DNA of 20,478 nucleotides from Microscillaceae bacterium (GCA_003483885.1 DMXI01000104.1:1-20478), one strand, 5' to 3'. Positions 1 to 7,925 are shown, counted from the stretch's first letter. The notes: generated by a model from the sequence alone, not told the origin. Translations and numbers: made by a program.

Positions 1-835
1 CATCTACATACACCATATAGCGTTGCATGCCCTTGTACTTGGCTTCCGCCAAAAAAGTAACCTGTTGTAGCTCCCCGTCTTCTTTGAAAGTAATGCTTTT
101 TCGTTCAATTACTTGTCCGTTTTGGCTTAAGTATACATTCACAGTACGTCCTGGATAGCCAATATTTTCTACTTCGGCTACTACTGGGAACTTATTGCCT
201 AAATAGGCCACTTTGTTGGCCAATACCGCCGAAAGCTTGATATCGCGTTGTTTGGTGGTATCGCCTACCCCCACGGTATAAATGGGGAAACCATATTCTT
301 GAAATACGGGAGAGATTCCTTGGTTGTAAATACCATCCGACACCAACACAACCTTATCTAGATTGCGATTCTCGTAGTTGTTTTTGATGCCCCCCAAGAT
401 AGCGCTTAGGTTGGAGCTGGCATAATTGAGCGGGATGGTTACTATATTTTTGGCCAGATCAGTCACATCCAGGTTTTGAATGTCAATGTTTACCTGGTCT
501 TTTTTGAGGTCATTGCCTAGGTTCTCGAGTTCTTTGTAAAGTTGGCGAATCTTGGTAGTATCATTGGTGCTGGCAATAGACTGAGAGTTGTCAATGGCAA
601 AAACCACGGTGGGCTTTTCTACCGTGTTAGACACTTGCCGCAAGTAGGGATTGAGCAATAGCAACAAACACAAAATGGTGACTAAAATAAAGCGAAGAGT
701 AGCTAAGGAGCGGTTGACAGTTTTGGACCATTCGGCTTTTTTGGAGTAGAGTAGTAAGGCGTAAGCTAAACCGATGGCAATACATACTAAAATAAGCCAG
801 GGGGAGGCTTGAGTGATCAATTTTAATTTTTCCAT
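1..835 (-). CDS. VWA-domain membrane protein (partial, C-terminal part outside window)
   Basis: The frame is open from an ATG at 833-835 to the left window edge, giving the first 278 residues; the rest is missing. Two hydrophobic segments (about residues 11-31 and 45-63) come first, then a von Willebrand factor A fold: strand and MIDAS motif at residues 79-86 (AIDNSQS, i.e. DxSxS with D82, S84, S86) and a later strand ending VLVSDG (about 164-168). An Ig-like beta segment follows the VWA domain (about 195 onward). Two N-terminal TM helices plus a VWA are typical of a Bacteroidota family related to BatA-type proteins, often with a C-terminal glutamine-amidotransferase-like domain that cannot be seen here. 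The VWA domain probably faces the periplasm and binds a protein partner through a divalent metal. The upstream gene on the same strand (AraC) is 292 bp away, so it is probably a separate unit. The function is unknown. Confidence 0.85.
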   Translation of the reverse strand, partial: MEKLKLITQASPWLILVCIAIGLAYALLLYSKKAEWSKTVNRSLATLRFILVTILCLLLLLNPYLRQVSNTVEKPTVVFAIDNSQSIASTNDTTKIRQLYKELENLGNDLKKDQVNIDIQNLDVTDLAKNIVTIPLNYASSNLSAILGGIKNNYENRNLDKVVLVSDGIYNQGISPVFQEYGFPIYTVGVGDTTKQRDIKLSAVLANKVAYLGNKFPVVAEVENIGYPGRTVNVYLSQNGQVIERKSITFKEDGELQQVTFLAEAKYKGMQRYMVYVD

Positions 836-1127
836 ACTTTAGTTGGTAGTCAATAGTCCAGCGTTGGTAGCAGGCTTTTGGTTTTTAGCTATTAGCTGAG
901 CTTTGCTCCCATTTTTCACTTTTAGTTTTTCACTCTTTGTGCGGTGGACTAAATGCGTTGGTTATACTTATGATATTCAGTGCGTTAACTGTGCGAATGC
1001 TCCAAGATAAAAACAATTGGGAGATTTTACACATTGTAGCTTCTAAAATTACTTGAATTACGAAAAAAGCAGTGTTAGTGATTTGTTAAAAGCTGGGAAG
1101 TCTATTATCCAACGTGCTGGAATATAT

Positions 1128-1973
1128 TTAAGAAGCCTGTTTATGCTTAAAACCTGAAGGTGATATGCCTGCCTGTTTTTTGAAAAAATTGCTAAAATGC
1201 AAGGGTTCCTCAAAACCAAGACGATAGGCCACTTCTTTAACGCTCAACTCGGTATGCAAAAGCAAGCGTTTGGCTTCCAGCACCAAGCGATCCTGAATAA
1301 ATTCTTTGGCGGTTTTTCCAGTAAGGTTTTTTACTGTAAAGCTCAAATGTTTGGGTGAAATAGGAATGGCATCAGCATATGTACCTACTTTATGCCATTG
1401 TTGGTAGTTGGCTTCTACTAAGTCTTTAAAATCCCGCAATAGGCATACTCCTGTATTTTCTTCGTCTAGCTGCGGCGTATTCAAATTGTTGCTATTGTTA
1501 CAATAAATCAAAAATAGCTGTACCAAAGCACCCAACGCTCGAATACGATACTGAAATTTGAGGGGCATGCAATCCTCCATTTGTTGCATGATGTGCATCA
1601 AACGGTCACAGGTAGTTTTGTTGGTGTGTAAGGGGGGAGTTTCACCAAATTGCTTGAAAAGATTAATGTTGGTAATAAAGCTCTCAGGGATGTTGTTTTC
1701 TATCAAAAAATCGCGGGCAAAAGTGACTACCCATCCGCTAGGTTTGTCGTTGACCGCCACCTGATGAATTTGCCCTGGCGCTACAAAATGTACCTGATAA
1801 GCGCCAAATTCATAGGTATGGTAATCTATCACATGATGGCCCTTGGCGTGTTCCACCAGCAAAATGGTATAATAATCATGACGATGGGGTTCGTCTAATG
1901 TGCCACCTGCATTTTGATAAATAACCTCCATTCGCTGGAGGTTAAAATTGATGTGAGGTTTACGTGGTTGCAT
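1128..1973 (-). CDS. AraC-family transcriptional regulator
   Basis: The product has 281 residues from the ATG at 1971-1973; a TTG two codons upstream (1977-1979) is an alternative start I consider less likely. The N-terminal half is a cupin-type AraC ligand-binding domain, with the characteristic HRHDYY and the proline-rich VAPGQIHQV turn. The C-terminal roughly 100 residues carry two helix-turn-helix motifs: the first around SPKHLSFTVKNLTGKTAKEFI, the second ending in GFEEPLHFSNFFKKQAGISP, which is the diagnostic AraC/XylS signature. It follows the CoA-transferase gene on the same strand by about 100 bp, so it may be the last gene of the aromatic-catabolism operon and respond to an aromatic substrate; that is inference. 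A terminator-like hairpin just upstream of its start (1986-2005) could set its level. No ligand can be assigned from sequence. Confidence 0.9.
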   Translation of the reverse strand: MQPRKPHINFNLQRMEVIYQNAGGTLDEPHRHDYYTILLVEHAKGHHVIDYHTYEFGAYQVHFVAPGQIHQVAVNDKPSGWVVTFARDFLIENNIPESFITNINLFKQFGETPPLHTNKTTCDRLMHIMQQMEDCMPLKFQYRIRALGALVQLFLIYCNNSNNLNTPQLDEENTGVCLLRDFKDLVEANYQQWHKVGTYADAIPISPKHLSFTVKNLTGKTAKEFIQDRLVLEAKRLLLHTELSVKEVAYRLGFEEPLHFSNFFKKQAGISPSGFKHKQAS

Positions 1974-1985
1974 GCCCAAAGTTTA

Positions 1986-2005
1986 AAAAGTGCTTATCCA
2001 CTTTT
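1986..2005 (-). terminator. short hairpin before the AraC gene (terminator- or attenuator-like)
   Basis: A 7-bp perfect stem (AAAAGTG / CACTTTT) with a 6-nt loop lies 13 nt upstream of the AraC ATG. On the minus strand the right arm ends in a run of five Ts. The stem is AT-rich, so it may be a weak terminator of the CoA-transferase transcript, an attenuator, or a DNA-level operator; the sequence does not decide between them. Confidence 0.35.
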
Positions 2006-2033
2006 GATAACAGTAGGTAAAAAAAAAATGTTT

Positions 2034-2055
2034 AAAAAAAGTTGTAGTATGCTAC
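2034..2055 (-). terminator. weak hairpin plus T-tract after the CoA-transferase gene
   Basis: About 20 nt beyond the CoA-transferase stop codon, the minus strand has GTAG-CATA-CTAC followed by AAC and seven Ts. The stem is only 4 bp, so termination would be inefficient and readthrough into the AraC gene is plausible. Confidence 0.25.
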
Positions 2056-2074
2056 TTAAAACTTAAACAGAATT

Positions 2075-3436
2075 TCAAACAGTTTGTGCTTGTAAACGCA
2101 CTAAAAAATTGGCTTCGGTAGCTGTTCGAACTTGTTCTAAACTAGCACCTGGCATAAGTTCAGTCAATAACATTTGGCCGTTTTCAAATTCAAATACTGC
2201 TAATTCAGTAATGACCATATCGACTGATTTTTTTGCGGTTAAAGGCAAATTACAAGCTTTTAAAATTTTAGAAGACCCATCCCGATTGGTGTGTCGCATA
2301 ATAATAATTAGTTTTTTGGCCCCCGAGGCCAAATCCATGGCTCCTCCTACACCCAATAAAGGTTTACCAGGTACGGTCCAATTTGCCAGGTTCTGAGATT
2401 CATCTACCTGGAGCCCACCCATAATGGCCACATCTACGTGTTTGCCACGGATCATACCAAACGAAATGGTAGAATCGAAATAACTGGCTCCTGGAAGTGG
2501 TGTGACTGGAATTTTTCCAGCGTTTACTGGGTTTTTCATCGCTCCACTACCATCTGCTGGAGCAGGGCCTACTCCTAACATGCCATTTTCGGTGTGTAGA
2601 ATGACACCATCTTTGGGGGTGATCAGGTCTGCTACCAGGGTAGGAATTCCAATACCCAAGTTGACAATATTGCCTGATTTTAATTCGCGTAATGCCCGAT
2701 GCGCCATATGCATACGGGCATCGTCTACTTTCTTGAGGCTTCCCTTGACCGAAGCTGAGGAGCCTAAATCTTCTTCTTTGAGGGTGGCTTGTACCAAAAA
2801 ATCAACAAAGCAGCCTTGGGTATGAATCTGATCGGGTGAAATTTCTCCCACGGGTACAATCTCTTCTACTTCGGCAATGACTACATCAGCGGCCATGGCC
2901 ATAGCTGGGTTGAAGTTTTGCTCAGTGAGGCGATATACCAAATTTCCTGCGGTATCTGCTTTCCAGGCTCTAATTAAGGCTACATTACCTCTAAGCGATT
3001 CAATAAAAACCTGCTCTTCACCTTGCAAAACCTTGGTTTCCCGTCCTTCGGCTAGCGAAGTGCCCGCCGATGTGGGGGTAAAGAACCCTCCGATGCCCAT
3101 TCCGCCAGCTCGAATAGCCTCTGCCAAGGTACCTTGTGGCAGAAGGTCATAGGCAACTTCTCCACTTTGGGCAGCTTTTACCGCATCAGGGTTACTGGTA
3201 AAATAAGAGCCAATCATTTTACTGATTTGCCCATTGAGTAATAGTTTACCTCCTCCCAAATTGGGTTCCCCTACATTATTTCCCACGTAAGTGAGTTGCT
3301 TGGTAGTAGTAGTAGCCAGGGTATTGAGCAGATGTACAGGGTTTCCGGTCATACCAAATCCCCCACACAAAATCGTATCACCATCTTTTACCTTCTGAAC
3401 TGCTTCTTCCAATGTAATTATAGGTACTTCTTTCAT
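2075..3436 (-). CDS. 3-oxoacid (3-oxoadipate) CoA-transferase, fused A and B subunits
   Basis: The product has 453 residues and belongs to the family I CoA-transferases (SCOT, PcaIJ, AtoDA). Residues 1 to about 225 are the alpha-subunit type (ILCGGFGMTGNP near 22-33; VGNNVGEPNLGGG near 51-63). Residues from about 240 to the end are the beta-subunit type (NLGIGIPTLVAD near 259-270). The catalytic glutamate is E283 in HTENGMLGVG, matching the family SENG motif; it forms the glutamyl-CoA thioester. In this cluster the expected reaction is 3-oxoadipate + succinyl-CoA -> 3-oxoadipyl-CoA + succinate, feeding the thiolase at 6576. Bacterial PcaI/PcaJ are usually separate proteins, so the in-frame fusion in A-B order, as in mitochondrial SCOT, is notable. 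The gene starts 16 bp after the hydroxylase stop codon, so the two are surely co-transcribed. The substrate is inferred from context; acetoacetate is the alternative. Confidence 0.9.
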   Translation of the reverse strand: MKEVPIITLEEAVQKVKDGDTILCGGFGMTGNPVHLLNTLATTTTKQLTYVGNNVGEPNLGGGKLLLNGQISKMIGSYFTSNPDAVKAAQSGEVAYDLLPQGTLAEAIRAGGMGIGGFFTPTSAGTSLAEGRETKVLQGEEQVFIESLRGNVALIRAWKADTAGNLVYRLTEQNFNPAMAMAADVVIAEVEEIVPVGEISPDQIHTQGCFVDFLVQATLKEEDLGSSASVKGSLKKVDDARMHMAHRALRELKSGNIVNLGIGIPTLVADLITPKDGVILHTENGMLGVGPAPADGSGAMKNPVNAGKIPVTPLPGASYFDSTISFGMIRGKHVDVAIMGGLQVDESQNLANWTVPGKPLLGVGGAMDLASGAKKLIIIMRHTNRDGSSKILKACNLPLTAKKSVDMVITELAVFEFENGQMLLTELMPGASLEQVRTATEANFLVRLQAQTV

Positions 3437-3452
3437 AGTGTTTTATCTTAAT

Positions 3453-5225
3453 TTATACGATTACTGGATTCGTTACCCCTAAAATTTGTTGCAAGGCATT
3501 TGTTAAATCTTGTTCAGGATTACTGCTCACTGTTTGAGCCCGAAATGCTACGTGAAAATCAGGGCGAACCAATAAACAACCCGAGTCATTGATTTCGCGC
3601 GCGGTTACCCAATCACCATAAATGTCGGTATAGTCACGATCAGGCCCAATTTGTACGGCTTGTAAGTCAATATTTAACGCTTCTGCAATTTTTTGAGAAG
3701 CCGCAAGCCAAGCCTCCCCACCAATGCCCGTAAATACAGTGAATCTACCTTTTCCTGCTACATCTAGAGTAGATATTTTATGTCCGTTTTTGCCAATCCA
3801 TACATGGGGTAAATGTGCCCCTGGCCAAGTCGTAGCCTGATAGTACAATTCCTTGTCTCGTTGATAAGCAGGTTCCTCGGTACCATCTTTTACAATGGCC
3901 TGGGAGGTATAGCGTTGGTTCATTTCCACACCATGGCAATTGAATTCATACGATTTATGAAGAATAGCTTTACGCAAGGCTTCTCGTTGTGCTTCAGCCT
4001 CGGGAGTAGTTTCCTTTCGCTTGGCCATGTTGGTTTTCATTTGAGTAGGGTCAGATGTATCGGTTAATCCTAAAGATTGGAAAATAGGGCCAAACTCAGT
4101 AATGCTCTTGTTGGCACGATTTACAATTTGTTGGGCCACAGGAGCACGTTCAGCTTGATACGTATCCAACAAGGAGGTATTGGCTTTGCCTTTGAGTACC
4201 AGGGCAAGTTTCCAGGCAAGGTTAAAGGCATCTTGAATAGAAGTGTTAGAACCCAAACCGTTAGAAGGCGGGTGACGGTGAATGGCATCGCCCAGGCAAA
4301 ATACCCGCCCTTTGGAAATAGTAGTAGCATAACAATGGTTCACGGTCCAGGTAGAGGTAGATTCAATGTCTACTTCGATGCTGTCATCACCTACTAAGTT
4401 ATGGACAATTTTGATGGCTTCTTCATTGGTGAGTTCTGGGGGCCCTTGCTTGATGTCATATCCCCAAATCAATAACCATTTGTCCCAAGGTCGTACCATA
4501 CGTACTACGCCCATGCCAATACCTCCTACATCAGAACCTGGCTGCAGTACCCAATAGAGTACACTGGGGCGATGGGCTACATAGCGACTCAGGTCCATAT
4601 TACAAACAATATTGATGCTGCCATCTACCCCCATTTGTCCAGTAAAAGGAAGATCCAAATCAGCTGCTACCTTGCTGTTGCCACCGTCAGCCCCAATCAA
4701 ATACTTTGCGCGTATTTTGTATAATTCGCCTGATACTCGATCCTTTACCAAAGCAGTGACACCTTCTTTGTTTTGTTCCAGGCTGAGGTATTCGGTATCA
4801 AATCGGTATTTAGAGCCGCGACGAGCCCCTGCACCTACTAAAATAGGTTCCATTAAATCTTGTGGAATATCACATATTTGGGTAGGACTGGCTAAGGTAT
4901 AATCGGCAAATCGATGCGGATGCATGCCCCAGGTTTGCAGCCTTCCCAGTTCTTCGCCTGCCAAACTAGTACAAAATACATTGTCGCCCATCAATTCTTG
5001 TGGAGCTGCTTTTCCGATGGCTTCATCTTCTATACCCAAGTCTCGCAAGACTTCCATGGTGCGTTGGTTGGTAATGTGCGCTCGGGGAGAGTTGGCTAAC
5101 CAATTATATTTCGTGACTACTACATTTTGGATACCATAAGTGCTTAATAGTGCTGACATAGACGAGCCCGCAGGGCCACTGCCTATAATTAGAACATCGG
5201 TTTTGAATTTAATATCATTTGCCAT
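3453..5225 (-). CDS. FAD-dependent phenol/resorcinol hydroxylase (TfdB/PheA-like)
   Basis: The product has 590 residues, the usual length of single-component class A flavoprotein phenol hydroxylases. It shows the Rossmann GxGxxG (G15, G17, G20 in IIGSGPAG), the NAD(P)H/FAD DG motif at D180-G181 (LIGADGGNS) and the GD motif at G312-D313 (GRVFCLGDAIHRHPP) contacting the FAD ribityl chain. A C-terminal thioredoxin-like region follows (about 470-590). SPRAHITNQRTMEVLRDLGI (46-65) and the long run of TfdB-like motifs after it point to 2,4-dichlorophenol 6-monooxygenase and resorcinol hydroxylase relatives. It would ortho-hydroxylate a phenol using NAD(P)H and O2 in the cytoplasm. Because the neighbours process hydroxyquinol, resorcinol or a para-hydroxylated phenol is the likely substrate; this is inference. 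It is the first gene of the minus-strand operon, behind a good Bacteroidota promoter candidate at 5319-5349. Confidence 0.9.
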   Translation of the reverse strand: MANDIKFKTDVLIIGSGPAGSSMSALLSTYGIQNVVVTKYNWLANSPRAHITNQRTMEVLRDLGIEDEAIGKAAPQELMGDNVFCTSLAGEELGRLQTWGMHPHRFADYTLASPTQICDIPQDLMEPILVGAGARRGSKYRFDTEYLSLEQNKEGVTALVKDRVSGELYKIRAKYLIGADGGNSKVAADLDLPFTGQMGVDGSINIVCNMDLSRYVAHRPSVLYWVLQPGSDVGGIGMGVVRMVRPWDKWLLIWGYDIKQGPPELTNEEAIKIVHNLVGDDSIEVDIESTSTWTVNHCYATTISKGRVFCLGDAIHRHPPSNGLGSNTSIQDAFNLAWKLALVLKGKANTSLLDTYQAERAPVAQQIVNRANKSITEFGPIFQSLGLTDTSDPTQMKTNMAKRKETTPEAEAQREALRKAILHKSYEFNCHGVEMNQRYTSQAIVKDGTEEPAYQRDKELYYQATTWPGAHLPHVWIGKNGHKISTLDVAGKGRFTVFTGIGGEAWLAASQKIAEALNIDLQAVQIGPDRDYTDIYGDWVTAREINDSGCLLVRPDFHVAFRAQTVSSNPEQDLTNALQQILGVTNPVIV

Positions 5226-5281
5226 TGTGTAAATAAAACTAGGGTGAAAAGGGATTCCGTAGAATGATTTCCCTGAAATAT

Positions 5282-5323
5282 ATTTGTTCTTATAATGTAC
5301 TTTTGTTTGTTATTTGAACAAAT
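5282..5323. promoter_or_regulatory. inverted repeat, candidate operator in the divergent promoter
   Basis: ATTTGTTC at 5282-5289 and its exact reverse complement GAACAAAT at 5316-5323 lie 26 bp apart. The second half-site covers the -7 box of the hydroxylase promoter and falls between the -33 and -7 boxes of the dioxygenase promoter. A nested short inverted repeat ATTTG-AA-CAAAT sits at 5312-5323. It is a plausible site for the IclR or AraC protein of the cluster; which one is unknown. Confidence 0.4.
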
Positions 5324-5337
5324 TTATATTTTATTTG
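5306..5337 (+). promoter_or_regulatory. promoter candidate for the dioxygenase gene
   Basis: TTTG (5306-5309), a 20-nt spacer and TTTATTTG (5330-5337), 7 of 8 to TAnnTTTG, lie 44 nt before the dioxygenase ATG. It overlaps the opposite-facing promoter at 5319-5349. Two further exact TAnnTTTG boxes upstream (5279-5286, 5298-5305) lack a partner at -33. Confidence 0.4.
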
Positions 5338-5349
5338 TGAAAAACAAAA
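5319..5349 (-). promoter_or_regulatory. promoter candidate for the hydroxylase operon
   Basis: Read on the minus strand there is TTTTG (5349-5345), an 18-nt spacer, and TAAATTTG (5326-5319), an exact match to the Bacteroidota -7 consensus TAnnTTTG with TTTG at -33. Transcription would begin near 5313, leaving a leader of about 90 nt. Confidence 0.55.
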
Positions 5350-5380
5350 GAATTCTCACATTTAAAATGGAAAAAATACT

Positions 5381-6274
5381 ATGCGAAATCTCACTGAAGC
5401 CAATCTGACCAATGTTGTGCTCTCGCGACTTAATTGTAGTACACCTCGCCAAACTGAGATCATTACCAAGCTGATTAATCACTTACATGCATTTATTCGT
5501 GACTTGGAACCTACCGAAGCAGAGTGGTTTCAGGCCATTGATTTTTTGACCCGAACTGGACAAAAATGCGATGATAAGCGCCAGGAGTTTATCCTGCTTT
5601 CGGATGTGCTAGGGGTATCAATGCTGGTAGATGCCATCAACCATCGTTTTGCGGAAGGAACTACCGAAACTACAGTAACAGGACCATTTCACGCTCCTGC
5701 GAATCAATATGAAATGGGGGCAAACATTGCACGTGGCGAGGAAGCCAAGACTGGTGAACCTACTTTGGTAAGAGGAAAGGTTTTAGGAGAGAATGGACAG
5801 CCTTTGGCGGGAGTAAAAATAGACGTATGGCAATCAAACGATGATGGGCATTATGATGTAACCGATCCAAATATGCCCGAAATGAATTTGCGAGGGGTAT
5901 TTACTACTGATGAAACAGGGGAGTTTTGGTTTCGTACGATCAAACCAGCCTCTTATCCAGTACCTACCGATGGCCCTGTGGGTGAATTATTGAGAGCCAG
6001 TGGGCGTCATCCGATGCGTCCTGCACATATTCATTTTTGGGTAGAGGCTGAAGGATATCAAACCCTGATTACCCACATTTTTGTAGAGGGAGACGAGTAT
6101 TTAGAATCAGATGCTGTATTTGGAGTCAAAGAATCCTTGATTTTAGAGTTTAAAAAGAACGAAAATAAGGAGGAAGCAGCCAAATGGGATATTGAGCCCC
6201 CGTTTTATGAGGCAGTGTATGATTTTACTTTGGCGAAGAAAATGACTAGTCCACAGGTGACAATTTCACAGTAG
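5381..6274 (+). CDS. hydroxyquinol 1,2-dioxygenase (intradiol ring-cleavage)
   Basis: The product has 297 residues. An N-terminal helical dimerisation domain (about 1-100, intradiol dioxygenase N-terminal type) is followed by the beta-sandwich catalytic domain. The four non-haem Fe(III) ligands are visible with family spacing: Y158 (DGHYDV), Y192 (ASYPVP), H216 and H218 (RPAHIHF). TVTGPFHAP (98-106) and GVKIDVWQSNDDG (144-156) are characteristic of the catechol/hydroxyquinol branch. The enzyme cleaves 1,2,4-trihydroxybenzene with O2 to maleylacetate (3-hydroxy-cis,cis-muconate). The assignment as hydroxyquinol rather than catechol dioxygenase rests mainly on the maleylacetate reductase in the cluster and the absence of a muconate cycloisomerase. 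It is transcribed divergently from the hydroxylase. An ATG 14 bp upstream is out of frame. No Shine-Dalgarno is evident. Confidence 0.9.
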   Translation: MRNLTEANLTNVVLSRLNCSTPRQTEIITKLINHLHAFIRDLEPTEAEWFQAIDFLTRTGQKCDDKRQEFILLSDVLGVSMLVDAINHRFAEGTTETTVTGPFHAPANQYEMGANIARGEEAKTGEPTLVRGKVLGENGQPLAGVKIDVWQSNDDGHYDVTDPNMPEMNLRGVFTTDETGEFWFRTIKPASYPVPTDGPVGELLRASGRHPMRPAHIHFWVEAEGYQTLITHIFVEGDEYLESDAVFGVKESLILEFKKNENKEEAAKWDIEPPFYEAVYDFTLAKKMTSPQVTISQ

Positions 6275-6575
6275 GGAAGCTCCAATGCTGTTTCTTTGAA
6301 ACCTTTCAAGTCTATATGGCGAGTTGTAGAAATCTCCTCTTTCTCTAAGTTCTGACGCTATCAAGAAGAAAAGGAGAACTAAGGTGGTCTGCTATGCGAG
6401 TAACAAAGCATCCTTAGAAAAACATCATTGGTCTGATAGACACTCGGCAGAGCCGAGCGACAAACAACGCTGGCAATTTTCAAGTGGTTATGGGACTGTC
6501 TGGAATGAATGAACAAACAAAATTTCTTTAATACTATAAACTATTGACTATGGTCTAGCGACCATCAACTAAACA
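6275..6575. other. gene-free spacer between dioxygenase and thiolase with two hairpins
   Basis: About 300 bp without a convincing gene. It holds a GC-rich hairpin CTCGGC-AGA-GCCGAG at 6443-6457 and a second hairpin ATGGTC-TAGC-GACCAT at 6550-6565, the latter ending only 10 nt before the thiolase ATG. No exact TAnnTTTG promoter box was found. The text resembles degenerate interspersed hairpin repeats common between Bacteroidota genes, but I cannot confirm a second copy in this window. Confidence 0.5.
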
Positions 6576-7790
6576 ATGAAGGAAGCATATATAATAGATG
6601 GAATTCGTACTGCCATTGGTAAATTCAGAGGAGGTTTATCGCCTGTTCGTACCGATGACTTAGCGGCTTTAGTAATTAAGGCATTGATGGAACGAAACCC
6701 AGGAGTAAATCCTGCGATCATTGATGACGTAATCTTAGGATGTCATAATCAGGCTGGGGAAGACAACCGTAATGTTGCTCGTATGGCTTTGTTGTTGGCA
6801 GGTTTGCCTCATACTGTACCAGGCGAAACCGTAAATCGTTTGTGTTCTTCTGGTATGTCGGCGGTCATTCACGCCAATCGGGCGATTAAAGCAGGAGATG
6901 GAGATTTATTTATCTCGGGAGGGGTAGAGCATATGACTCGTGGTCCTTGGGTAATGTCCAAAGTATCTAAAGCTTATGGTAATGATTCCGCAATGCATGA
7001 TAGCAGTTTTGGTTGGCGTTTTGTCAATCCTAAAATGAAAGCAATGTATGGTACTGACTCTATGGGAGAAACGGCCGAAAATCTGGTAGATGATTTGTCT
7101 GAACAGGCAATTACTCGTGAAGATCAGGACTTGTTTGCGTACAACAGCCATATGAAGGCGACCAAAGCCCAAAAATCAGGACGTTTGGCCAAAGAAATTG
7201 TAGGGGTAGAAATTCCTCAACGCAAAGCTGATCTGGTAGTATTCGAACAAGATGAATTCATCCGTCCTGGTACTACTTTAGATAAACTAGCGAAACTCAG
7301 ACCTGTTTTTCGGCAAAATGGAACAGTTACCGCTGGAAACGCTTCGGGTTTAAATGATGGAGCAGCCGCTTTATTGATTGCCTCTGCGGATGCCATCACG
7401 CAATATGGCTTACAACCCAAAGCGCGTATCGTGGCTTCGCAGGTGGTGGGGGTAGAGCCGCGCATTATGGGTATTGGCCCAGTGGAGGCCGCTCAGCGAG
7501 TATTGAAAAAGGCTAAACTGACCTTTGAAGATATGGATGTGATTGAGCTGAATGAGGCTTTTGCCGCACAGAGTCTGGCGGTTATTCGTTCTTGGGGGCT
7601 CAAAGATGATGATTCAAGGATTAACCCCAATGGGGGCGCTATTGCTATTGGGCACCCATTAGGAATGACTGGGGCTCGGTTGCTACAAACCGCCATGATA
7701 GAATTGCACGAAAAAGGAGGACGTTATGCTTTATGTACGCTTTGTGTGGGAGTAGGGCAGGGATATGCCGTGGTGATTGAGCGGGTTTGA
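6576..7790 (+). CDS. pcaF: 3-oxoadipyl-CoA thiolase
   Basis: The product has 404 residues, a full-length thiolase. The catalytic cysteine is C90 (NRLCSSGMSA), the general-base histidine H360 (GHPLGMTGAR) and the second catalytic cysteine C390 (CTLCVGVGQG). GEDNRNVARMA (61-71) and the GNASGLNDGAAA motif are typical of the PcaF/PaaJ branch rather than acetoacetyl-CoA thiolases. The reaction is 3-oxoadipyl-CoA + CoA -> succinyl-CoA + acetyl-CoA, the last step of the pathway encoded here. It stands 301 bp after the dioxygenase and 265 bp before the IclR gene, so it may have its own promoter. The ATG is preceded by a hairpin at 6550-6565 that could affect translation. In other contexts this family also serves phenylacetate degradation; no paa gene is nearby. 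Confidence 0.93.
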   Translation: MKEAYIIDGIRTAIGKFRGGLSPVRTDDLAALVIKALMERNPGVNPAIIDDVILGCHNQAGEDNRNVARMALLLAGLPHTVPGETVNRLCSSGMSAVIHANRAIKAGDGDLFISGGVEHMTRGPWVMSKVSKAYGNDSAMHDSSFGWRFVNPKMKAMYGTDSMGETAENLVDDLSEQAITREDQDLFAYNSHMKATKAQKSGRLAKEIVGVEIPQRKADLVVFEQDEFIRPGTTLDKLAKLRPVFRQNGTVTAGNASGLNDGAAALLIASADAITQYGLQPKARIVASQVVGVEPRIMGIGPVEAAQRVLKKAKLTFEDMDVIELNEAFAAQSLAVIRSWGLKDDDSRINPNGGAIAIGHPLGMTGARLLQTAMIELHEKGGRYALCTLCVGVGQGYAVVIERV

Positions 7791-7818
7791 ACCAAGGCAC
7801 ATTGACTAGGATATCACC

Positions 7819-7925
7819 CAATGTCATTAATTTAGGAAAGTAATATTGATGAACGAACTCAGATCAACGATTTAAAGTTTTTCCCTTCGTTATTCGATAT
7901 TCATTTTGGCTGCAATGGCTCTACC
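7819..7925 (+). repeat. palindromic interspersed repeat, partial copy (element A)
   Basis: This sequence between thiolase and IclR starts with CAATGTCATTAA (7819-7830), as do the elements at 19481 and (inverted) 19879. It contains the shared box AATATTGATGAAC (7842-7854) and an opposing copy, GAATATCGAATAACG, read on the minus strand from 7902. Its first 53 or so bases match the reverse complement of 19827-19879 without gaps at about 75 percent by my hand count. Its right end (GGCTGCAAT) matches an inner part of the 19650-19879 element. The right terminal inverted repeat is missing, so it looks truncated or rearranged. Confidence 0.6.

Noticed and set aside
912..934. Direct repeat TTTTTCACT twice, 14 bp apart, upstream of the VWA gene.
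   Set aside because: It is short and low in complexity, with no promoter box or partner site to give it meaning.
1974..1979. TTG start two codons upstream for the AraC gene.
   Set aside because: The ATG at 1973 is the simpler start and neither has a Shine-Dalgarno. The difference is only two residues.
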